Shown here: piece by piece, positions 1 to 6,418 of the stretch
How the letters are laid out: every line of letters starts with the position of its first letter
Position numbering within the stretch: the stretch's first letter is position 1
Source of the DNA: Chloroflexota bacterium
Lineage (GTDB): Bacteria; Chloroflexota; Dehalococcoidia; JACQGW01
NCBI GenBank assembly: GCA_016199325.1
Contig: JACQGW010000094.1
Coordinates: 1-10,357, forward strand
Length of the DNA stretch: 10,357 bases
Reading direction: 5' to 3'
Notes under the pieces: model-generated
Database searches by the model: none
Seen by the model: only the letters and a program-made list of their open reading frames with translations
What the model was told of the DNA's origin: nothing
Translations under genes and position numbers: made by a program

Positions 1-98
1 CCCATCGCAAGCGCAAGTCGCGTAGACTTGATACATCATAGCATGTAACGTTGTAGTACTTGGAACGGTGCGCCATTGCACCCGGCCACCATCGCGCT
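1..98. other. Flanking non-coding sequence with two small hairpins
   Basis: This is the 3' flank of the minus-strand effector gene, visibly more A/T-rich than the coding DNA, especially around 31-60. I see no gene in it. Two short perfect inverted repeats are present. CAAGTC (14-19) pairs with GACTTG (25-30) across a 5-nt loop, and GGTGC (67-71) pairs with GCACC (78-82) across a 6-nt loop. On the minus strand the second lies about 17 nt past the effector stop codon, where a terminator would be expected. Neither has a U-tract on either strand, so intrinsic termination is not well supported. Confidence 0.4.
67..82 (-). terminator. Weak hairpin past the effector stop codon
   Basis: In the leftward transcript a 5-bp GC-rich stem (GGTGC/GCACC, 6-nt loop) begins about 17 nt after the stop codon of the effector gene. 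The position suits a terminator. The stem is short and the bases after it (GTTCCAAGTAC) are not a U-run, so this is at most a weak or factor-dependent stop. It could be a chance hairpin. Confidence 0.2.
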
Positions 99-3026
99 TC
101 ACAGATGGTCCTGGACGATAGTGATTACTCGGTCGGGCGTGAGGGTGGAGCCGGTGCGGGCCGAGCCGACGATGGTGCCGTGGCTCGGCGCGCCCCAGCC
201 GGGCTCGGCGTCGTCGAAGACGGGGAGCAGCCCGTCCACGCGAACCCGGTCGCCGCCGATGGTGTATTTGGGCACGGGCGGCGTGCCGAAGTGGGGGCTG
301 TAGAGGATGACCACCCGATACCCTTCCCGATAGAGCATCCCGAGTCCGCCGACCTCGTCGTGCTCCAGGAAGGCGGCCCGCAGTCCGCCGGCCGTCGTGA
401 AGGGGCGAACCCGCGCCAGCACCGTCCGGAGCCGCTCGTCATTGGCCCGCTTGGCGGCGAGGTACGGCTGCCAGGGGGGGATCTCCGGCATCCTGCCCGC
501 CGGATCGATCTCGTCGTCGAGCACCCGCCGGAGGATGGCGAGGCCGCGCTTCAGTTGCTCGACCGGATCGGGCGTGATGAGCAGCATCCCCCCGAAGACC
601 GTCGAGAGGTTCGGAAAGGGCGCCGGCTGGCCGGCAAGCTCGCCGACGTCGAGCGCGGCAACGTAGTTGACCAGCCGGAGCAGGTCTGGGTTGCCGGCAA
701 GACCGGCCGCCTCGATCGCCTGGCGACAGGCCGGCGGGAGTGGCTGCGCAGTGTTGTGGTGGTCGAAGTTGTTCAGGTGGGTCAGCCCGCTGCCGCCACA
801 TTCGATGCAGATGACCTCTGGATCGTCGAGGTCGTCGGTGGTCGCGGTGTCTCGCACGGCGGCGACCTGATCGCCGTCGCCTGCGCCGAGGATCAGCGCC
901 GTCAGCGCGGTGTCCAGGTCGACCTTCTGAATCACAACCCGCTGGGTTGTCGCCGAGGGCACAGCCAGCGGCTGGTCCTCGGCATCCTCGGCTCGGGCGA
1001 CGGTGCTCCGGGCGAGAAAGACGCGCTCCAGCGTGTCTCGGAGCGCCCCGGCCTCGGCGAGGTCGGCGGCGTCCAGAAGGATGGCGCCGCGCGGCGCCTT
1101 GAGGGATGCCGCGACGCGGTCTCGGCTGGCCTTGATCACGACGAGCACCGGCACGGCGCGGCGATCCAGAGTCCGCCGGGCCACGTCGGCGATCTCGCGA
1201 AGCGCACGAGAGACGTCCTTGACCTGCTCCGTCTTGCAGGAAACGGCCAGGAACCGATGGCCGAGCCGCACGAGGACGTCGATCTCGTTCATCGTGGGCT
1301 GATCTGCCGCCGCGCCGCCGGGCCAGGGCACGCGGACGCCGGTGAGCACTTCGTCGGCGCCTGCGGCCAGGAACGCCGCCGCGATGACGGACTCGAACCA
1401 GTGCCCGGTCCCGATCGGAAACAGCGGGCGACCGCTAGAGCCCATCGCCTTGCTCACCTGGATCTGCTGGGGCGCTGCTCCCGAGCACGCGACGGTCACG
1501 ACGTCACCTACGATCTGGATGCTGTTCACACCAATCTGAAGGCTCCGGAGCCGGCCATAGGTGAGAGGCCCTTCCGTCGCCATTCGCTCCCTCGCCCAGG
1601 CCGCGAGCACTCGCAGGAGCTGCGTCAGAAACCGCTGGTGGCGCTTCACCTCCCGGGTGTCGGCGGTCCAGCTCCCATCGGGCACATGCCCGCCGACGAT
1701 CCGCATCTGCGTGAGCAGGTCCGGGGCCGCCAGAGCGACCGGCGGGTGACTCCCATCGGTGAGACACTCGGCTCGTCCCTGTTCGGCGCGCAAGGCCCAG
1801 AGCTCACGGATCGGCAGCCGCGCCAGTGCGGCCGCCTGCGCTTTCGAGCCGGGCGAGACGTCGGCCCGGAGATGCTCCGGCCCGTACTGCCCGCCGCGCC
1901 GGCCGATCTCGCTCTCGAACTGCTGTCGGATGTTCTTGCCGACGAGATCGGTCGGCAGACAATGGAGCTCGCCGATGGGCAGCGCCCCGGCCCACGTCAT
2001 GAGGCGCTGTGCGACCTCGATGACCCCGGGCGTGTGCTGGTCAAAGAAGACCCAGGCGTGCTTTGGCCGGTGGGTACACAGACTGACGAGCGTCGAGCCC
2101 GCGTTGGTGCCGAGGCAGACGACCAGTGCCGGCCCCTGCCCACCCGTTCCCCGAACCGTGACGCTCGACGGCAAGACCCCGGGCAGCGGCCTTCGGGACC
2201 TGCCATCGCCCTTGATCCAGGCTGTGAGCTGGTCCGCCCAGTTTTGCCATCTGAGATCGACGACGCGGATTCGGGCGGCGCGGGCCCGGCTCAGCACGCT
2301 GGGCACGTCCGAGAGAACGGTCAGCCTGGGTTGAAGCCCCGCCACCCGCAGTTGGAGCTGCTCGAGATCGCGCACGCGCTGGAGCGTGTCGCCTCTCCGT
2401 TCGATGGCGACGAGGCCGTAGAGCCAGCCGCCGCGCTCGAAGGCCAGGTCGAGAACGGGGCTGCTCCGGTCAAGGTGGAGCCGGCGCGCCACCGTCGGGT
2501 GTCGGCCGAGGTCGATGCCGGCGCGGTCGAGGCAATCCTGCAGCAGGCCCGGCAGCGCGCCGCCGCTGGTCGGGCTAAGGCCGCAGAGCCGGAGCAGGGC
2601 GTCCAGCCCGAGGTCGTCGACCGGATGTGGTCCTTCCCACCGCTCCTCGACGGCCCTTACCCGACACACGTGGAGCCCATCGGTATCCGAGTAGACGCTG
2701 GTCCGCGGCGTCGGCAGCTCCCGCTCGACCCGTGCCACAAACGCCTTCAGCCCGGCGTCGATGGAGAACACGACATCGCTTCCGGCGAGCTCGCTCCGGA
2801 TCCAGTCCGACAGGATCGGCACGTCGGGGCGCAGCTCCCCTTCCAGCGGGACGATCTCACAGCTCGACTTCGAGAAGAACGTGCCGATCCGGTCGGCCGT
2901 CGGGACCATCGGCGGCGTTGCCAGCAGGAGCACGCGAGCCGGATTCCCGTACCGGCGCTGCCAGGTCGTGAGCGGCACGGCGACGGCGGCGGGGCGCTGT
3001 CCGACGAGGGAGACAAACGTGACCAT
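99..3026 (-). CDS. Can1-like tandem-CARF nuclease fused to a DHH-family phosphoesterase
   Basis: Predicted 975-residue ancillary effector of the type III system, expected to be cytoplasmic and switched on by cyclic oligoadenylate from Cas10. Domains as I read them: CARF-like 1 (about 1-125; DAGLK at 90-94 in place of the usual GGTK-type loop); a degenerate nuclease-like fold (about 140-275); CARF-like 2 (about 295-425; CLGTNAG at 304-310 and SPGSK at 391-395); a helical linker; and a PD-(D/E)xK nuclease (about 535-650; E545, NEID at 580-583 and SCK at 596-598). This order is that of Can1, a cyclic-tetra-adenylate-activated DNA nickase. A DHH phosphoesterase module follows from about 695: DLD 703-705, IECGG 741-745, FDHHN 754-758, D793, and a glycine-rich end with KYTIGG (920-925) and GWG (943-945). 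The start is chosen because a perfect GGAGG lies 7 nt upstream; the frame extends 40 codons further without such a site. The gene is divergent from cmr1. CARF, nuclease and DHH calls rest on motif reading, not a profile search. Confidence 0.8.
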   Translation of the reverse strand: MVTFVSLVGQRPAAVAVPLTTWQRRYGNPARVLLLATPPMVPTADRIGTFFSKSSCEIVPLEGELRPDVPILSDWIRSELAGSDVVFSIDAGLKAFVARVERELPTPRTSVYSDTDGLHVCRVRAVEERWEGPHPVDDLGLDALLRLCGLSPTSGGALPGLLQDCLDRAGIDLGRHPTVARRLHLDRSSPVLDLAFERGGWLYGLVAIERRGDTLQRVRDLEQLQLRVAGLQPRLTVLSDVPSVLSRARAARIRVVDLRWQNWADQLTAWIKGDGRSRRPLPGVLPSSVTVRGTGGQGPALVVCLGTNAGSTLVSLCTHRPKHAWVFFDQHTPGVIEVAQRLMTWAGALPIGELHCLPTDLVGKNIRQQFESEIGRRGGQYGPEHLRADVSPGSKAQAAALARLPIRELWALRAEQGRAECLTDGSHPPVALAAPDLLTQMRIVGGHVPDGSWTADTREVKRHQRFLTQLLRVLAAWARERMATEGPLTYGRLRSLQIGVNSIQIVGDVVTVACSGAAPQQIQVSKAMGSSGRPLFPIGTGHWFESVIAAAFLAAGADEVLTGVRVPWPGGAAADQPTMNEIDVLVRLGHRFLAVSCKTEQVKDVSRALREIADVARRTLDRRAVPVLVVIKASRDRVAASLKAPRGAILLDAADLAEAGALRDTLERVFLARSTVARAEDAEDQPLAVPSATTQRVVIQKVDLDTALTALILGAGDGDQVAAVRDTATTDDLDDPEVICIECGGSGLTHLNNFDHHNTAQPLPPACRQAIEAAGLAGNPDLLRLVNYVAALDVGELAGQPAPFPNLSTVFGGMLLITPDPVEQLKRGLAILRRVLDDEIDPAGRMPEIPPWQPYLAAKRANDERLRTVLARVRPFTTAGGLRAAFLEHDEVGGLGMLYREGYRVVILYSPHFGTPPVPKYTIGGDRVRVDGLLPVFDDAEPGWGAPSHGTIVGSARTGSTLTPDRVITIVQDHL

Positions 3027-3033
3027 CAGCAAA

Positions 3034-3046
3034 CCTCCAATGGAGG
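3034..3046 (-). promoter_or_regulatory. Shine-Dalgarno of the effector gene inside a perfect palindrome
   Basis: On the minus strand GGAGG (3038-3034) sits 7 nt before the ATG at 3026 and decides that start. It is one half of a perfect inverted repeat, CCTCCA (3034-3039), A, TGGAGG (3041-3046). In the leftward mRNA, CCUC and GAGG could form a 4-bp stem with a 5-nt loop that hides the ribosome site. It could equally be a DNA operator half-site pair. Confidence 0.55.
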
Positions 3047-3064
3047 GTGGACGGCTGCTGCGCG

Positions 3065-3093
3065 ATGATAGCATAGAGTAGCCGGTCCAGCAA
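3065..3093 (-). promoter_or_regulatory. Candidate sigma70 promoter for the effector gene
   Basis: Read on the minus strand, TTGCTG (3093-3088) is followed by a 17-nt spacer and TATCAT (3070-3065), preceded by TG-C as an extended -10. The -35 matches consensus at only three of six positions. The -10 is identical to that of the opposing cmr promoter. Transcription would start near 3058, giving a leader of about 30 nt. An alternative pair, TTGACC (3100-3095) with TATGCT (3075-3070), has a better -35 but an unfavourable 19-nt spacer. Confidence 0.45.
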
Positions 3094-3106
3094 AGGTCAA
3101 ACCGGC
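3081..3106. repeat. Inverted repeat between the divergent promoters
   Basis: GCCGGT (3081-3086) and ACCGGC (3101-3106) are perfect 6-bp inverted arms 14 nt apart. They flank the leftward -35 region and lie just upstream of the rightward -35. The place is right for an operator that controls one or both promoters. In G/C-rich DNA, 6-bp arms of this composition can arise by chance. Confidence 0.35.
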
Positions 3107-3117
3107 CGCCAGAGCCA

Positions 3118-3146
3118 TTGACAGCCACGGGCCTGGCTGGTATCAT
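3118..3146 (+). promoter_or_regulatory. Sigma70 promoter of the cmr operon
   Basis: A perfect TTGACA -35 (3118-3123), a 17-nt spacer and a TATCAT -10 (3141-3146, one mismatch to consensus) with TG at 3138-3139 as an extended -10. This is a textbook housekeeping promoter facing cmr1. Transcription should start near 3152-3154, leaving a leader of about 115 nt before the cmr1 ATG. Nothing better is visible in the 240-nt divergent region. Confidence 0.75.
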
Positions 3147-3267
3147 AGGCGCACTGGCGCGGCCGTGCAGTCACAAGCCGCGCGGGCCTGATGGCGTTCC
3201 GCGACGAGTGGCAGAAGTCCGGTGACTTCGGCGGGTAGATGCCGCGCTTGCTCGATGGGAGGGTTCC

Positions 3268-4629
3268 ATGGCTCGTACCCCGCCGACCATTTCGCCGCCA
3301 TCGGCGGCGCTCACCCTCTCCCGCGCACCGCTCCTCTCGGTCGAGATCCACGTGGTGACGCCGCTTTTCGGCGGCGGTGCCCTGCCCCGTGCCGCCGATC
3401 CGACGATGCCGATCCGCGGCTCGACGGTGCGCGGCCACCTCCGCTTCTGGTGGCGGGCCTGCCAGGCGACGCGCTCCCCGACCCCGGCGGACCTCTTCCA
3501 GGCGGAGGGGGCGATCTGGGGGAAGTCGCACGTCGACGGCGAGCCGATCCCCGGCCCGGCGGCCATCGACCTGGCCGTGGAGGTGCTCGGCGCCGGCCGG
3601 GAGGTCGCCTGCGCCGAGTACCGGCGACGATCTGACGGTGGGTGGGGCCGGCGGCCGAATTGGCACCCCGGCTATCCGCCCTACGCGCTGTTCCCCTTCC
3701 AGGGAAAGCCCGGCGATCCGAACGATCCCCCGGCCGGGGCGCTGGAGGGGGTCAGGTTCCGTCTGACGCTGACGGCGGCGCCCCACGCTGCGGCCCGCAG
3801 GGCTGAACTGCAACGGGCGGCCGAGAGCGCCGTCTGGGCCTGGGTGACCTTCGGCGGCATAGGCGCCCGGACGCGCCGGGGCTGCGGCAGCCTCTTCTGT
3901 CCGGACTCACGCTTTCGGCCGGCGGGCGACCTTGCCACATGGCTGGAGGAGAGGTCCCACAAAAAGCCTCACGAATACGTTGCCGCCGGGCAACGCCAAC
4001 TACCGATCCCCCTGCTGGCCGGAAGCGCCTGTCTGTTTGGCGAGCCGTTGCCCACGCTGAAGGCGTGGGGAGACGCGATCGAGCCGATGCACCAGTTTCG
4101 CCAGGGCGTCGGGTATGGCCGGAACGCCGGCCAGCAGCCCAACCGCCCGGGCTGCAGTCGCTGGCCTGAGGCCGATACCTTGCGCCAGACGATCCCTATC
4201 AACGATCCGAGGCATCCGCCGCAGCATGCAGCCAAACCCTACTACCCGCGGGTCGATCTGGGGGGGTTGCCGATCATCTTCCAACAGATGACTTCGCGTG
4301 ACGATGACGACCCCCGCCTGGAGGCGGCACAGGCGGGCGCCACCCGACTGGCCTCGCCGGTGATTCTCAAGCCGCTCGCCGTCGACGAAAACAGCGCGGT
4401 GCCGCTCGCGCTGTTCTTGAACGCGCCGCACGTTTGGGACGCCGACGTGCCCCCCATCCGCGTGGTCCACCCGCAGCTTGGCCCGGCCGGTTGCACGCTC
4501 AGCGCCGCCGAGCTGTTCGACCCCGGCAAGAGCGCATCGGTCAGGCCTCTGGCCGGCCAGCCGACGGCACGGGATGGCTTCAAGCGGCATCTCCGGCAGC
4601 AGTGGGGATGGCGCGAAGTGACGCTGTAG
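3268..4629 (+). CDS. cmr1: Type III-B CRISPR RAMP protein Cmr1
   Basis: A 453-residue RAMP subunit of the Cmr interference complex, which in studied systems sits near the 3' end of the crRNA with Cmr6. The N-terminal RAMP domain carries the Cmr1 hallmark PIRGSTVRGHLRFWWRA at 48-64. Its glycine-rich loop is GGIGARTRRGCGSLF at 196-210. The Cmr1-type central segment has a PG-SRWPE-like stretch at 294-301. A second RAMP-like domain follows, with RLASPVILKPL at 360-370. The length fits a two-RAMP Cmr1. The ATG is preceded by GGAGG with a 5-nt spacer. It is the first gene of the operon, downstream of the strong promoter at 3118-3146, and cmr2 follows after 16 nt. No truncation or frameshift is seen. 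Confidence 0.95.
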   Translation: MARTPPTISPPSAALTLSRAPLLSVEIHVVTPLFGGGALPRAADPTMPIRGSTVRGHLRFWWRACQATRSPTPADLFQAEGAIWGKSHVDGEPIPGPAAIDLAVEVLGAGREVACAEYRRRSDGGWGRRPNWHPGYPPYALFPFQGKPGDPNDPPAGALEGVRFRLTLTAAPHAAARRAELQRAAESAVWAWVTFGGIGARTRRGCGSLFCPDSRFRPAGDLATWLEERSHKKPHEYVAAGQRQLPIPLLAGSACLFGEPLPTLKAWGDAIEPMHQFRQGVGYGRNAGQQPNRPGCSRWPEADTLRQTIPINDPRHPPQHAAKPYYPRVDLGGLPIIFQQMTSRDDDDPRLEAAQAGATRLASPVILKPLAVDENSAVPLALFLNAPHVWDADVPPIRVVHPQLGPAGCTLSAAELFDPGKSASVRPLAGQPTARDGFKRHLRQQWGWREVTL

Positions 4630-4645
4630 GGGAGGTTGCGCCGAG

Positions 4646-6397
4646 ATGCCGCACTTGATGTCCATCTCCATCGGACCGGTCCAGGGTTTCATCGCCGCGG
4701 CGCGTAAGACGCGCGACCTCTGGTTCGGCTCGATGCTTCTCGGCGAGGTCTCCCGCGCCGTTGCCGACTTCCTCCAGGGCCAGCATGCGCAACTGATCTT
4801 TCCGGCGCCGACGGCCGTCGCCGCGGCCGCGCCGGTTGCCAATAAGCTGCTCGCGATCGTCGGCGGCAACCCGGCTGCCCTCGCCAAGGAAGCGCGTCAG
4901 GCCGCCCAGGCGCGCATCGAGAGCTACCGGCAGGACGTCGTGCAGAGGCTCGGAGACCTTCGGCACGAGATCGACACGGACCTCTTCGAGAAGCAGGTGT
5001 GCGAGCTACTGGAGTTCGCCAGCGCGTGGGCGCCGTACGACGGCCAGGCGTACGGCGACGCCCGCGCGCGGGTGGAACGGTTGCTTGCCGGGCGCAAGGC
5101 GCTGCGCGACTTCTCGACCGCGCCGGGGCGGGACGGCCGGCTGAAAAGCTCCCTCGACCCCAGTCGGGAGAGCGTGCTTCTGGGCGACGCGCCCGGCCTG
5201 CGGGCTCGACTGCACCTCAAGCGCGGCGAGCAGCTCGACGGCATCTCCCTGATCAAGCGGGTGGCGCAGCCCCGACGGTTCGTCTCAGTGGCGCGCGTCG
5301 CGATCGATCCGTTCATCCGGCGCCTGGCCGGGCAGCCGGAGCTCGCGCAACTCAACGAGTGGGCGGCGGGCCTTGAGCGCACCGCCGCCGTCGAACGGTT
5401 CGAGACGGGCGCCGCGGCCGGTCTGGCGCACTACGCTGCTTTCCCGTACGACACCCAGCTCTTCTACGACGACGGCCAGCGCGATCGGGACCTGGAGCCC
5501 ATAGCCGGGGCTGGGGCCAGGCAGTTCTACGAAACCGTCCAGACGGCACGGCGGCGGCTGGGTATCGGCGAACCGCCTGCCTATTTGGCGATCCTCCAGG
5601 CGGACGGCGATCACATGGGCGCCGCCATCGACAGTCTGAACAGTCCCGCTGAGCACACGGCGCTCTCGGAATCGCTCGCCCGGTTTGCCGATCGGGCGGA
5701 TGCCGTCGTGCGGGCGCACCAGGGCGCGCTGGTCTACAGCGGCGGCGACGACGTGCTCGCGTTTCTGCCGCTGGATACGGCGCTGCGCTGCGCCGACGAT
5801 CTCCGCCGGACCTTCGTGGCCGTCGTCGGCCCGGCGCTCCGTGGGCGGGAGGTCAGCCTGAGCGTGGGGCTGGCGGTGGCGCACTACGGCGAGCATCTGG
5901 AGGACCTGCTGAATTGGGCGCGGGCGGCCGAGCGGGCTGCCAAGGTGCCGCGCAATGCGCTCGCCGTCTCCCTTCACACGCGTACGGCGGGGGAGACGGG
6001 GACGACGGTGGTTCATCCGTGGACGGTCGGACCCGTGGCCAACGTCTGGCTGCGCTGGGTGGACGGGCTGCGGCGGGACGCCATTCCGGATGGCGCCGCC
6101 TACGAGCTGCGCCGACTCGCGCGCGAGTTGGCGGCTCTCGAGGAGAGCGGCGCCAATCTCGGCAACCTGCTGAGCCGGGAGACCAGACGGATCCTGGCGC
6201 GCAAGCGGGGGGAGCACGGCGGCCGATCGGTCGACCCCGACGACCTGGGGGACCTGGGGGCGATCCTGGCGCGTGTCGGCGAAGCCCCTGCGTCGCTGGA
6301 CGAGGTCGTCAAGGAGATCATCATCGCGCGCCGGCTCCAGGCGGCGGTCGACGTCGCCGAGGGACCGGTTCGCCCGGCCGCCGGCCAGGCCGGCTAG
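4646..6397 (+). CDS. cmr2: Cas10/Cmr2 without HD domain, cyclase motif intact
   Basis: Large signalling subunit of the complex, 583 residues. The protein opens directly with the palm-1 segment (ISIGPVQGFIAAARKTRDLW, 6-25), which in full-length Cmr2 follows an N-terminal HD nuclease domain. That domain is absent and the protein is well short of the 800-plus residues of full-length forms. Palm features are present: ADGDHMG at 319-325 and the cyclase signature SGGDD at 365-369. LKSSLDP and GEQLDGI (about 166-200) are familiar Cmr2 motifs. Only two cysteines occur (119, 382), so there is no zinc ribbon. By family knowledge GGDD makes cyclic oligoadenylates from ATP when target RNA is bound. GGGGAGG lies about 10 nt before the ATG; a second ATG four codons in is possible. 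Confidence 0.95.
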   Translation: MPHLMSISIGPVQGFIAAARKTRDLWFGSMLLGEVSRAVADFLQGQHAQLIFPAPTAVAAAAPVANKLLAIVGGNPAALAKEARQAAQARIESYRQDVVQRLGDLRHEIDTDLFEKQVCELLEFASAWAPYDGQAYGDARARVERLLAGRKALRDFSTAPGRDGRLKSSLDPSRESVLLGDAPGLRARLHLKRGEQLDGISLIKRVAQPRRFVSVARVAIDPFIRRLAGQPELAQLNEWAAGLERTAAVERFETGAAAGLAHYAAFPYDTQLFYDDGQRDRDLEPIAGAGARQFYETVQTARRRLGIGEPPAYLAILQADGDHMGAAIDSLNSPAEHTALSESLARFADRADAVVRAHQGALVYSGGDDVLAFLPLDTALRCADDLRRTFVAVVGPALRGREVSLSVGLAVAHYGEHLEDLLNWARAAERAAKVPRNALAVSLHTRTAGETGTTVVHPWTVGPVANVWLRWVDGLRRDAIPDGAAYELRRLARELAALEESGANLGNLLSRETRRILARKRGEHGGRSVDPDDLGDLGAILARVGEAPASLDEVVKEIIIARRLQAAVDVAEGPVRPAAGQAG

Positions 6398-6418
6398 CTA
6401 CCAGGCGCGAGGTGGAGC

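Noticed and set aside
60..3068. A 1002-codon open frame on the plus strand opposite the effector gene
   Set aside because: It is the antisense shadow of the high-GC minus-strand gene. Its translation shows no domain motifs, whereas the minus strand gives NEID/SCK, SPGSK and FDHHN motifs and a proper ribosome site.
3027..3146. 40-residue N-terminal extension of the effector protein
   Set aside because: It would need a start overlapping the rightward promoter region and lacks a ribosome site. The ATG at 3026 has a perfect GGAGG at 7 nt and begins directly with a CARF-like beta strand.
5285..6217. 310-codon minus-strand frame inside cmr2
   Set aside because: Antisense to cmr2, Arg/Pro/Gly-rich with no recognisable motif; explained by third-position GC bias.
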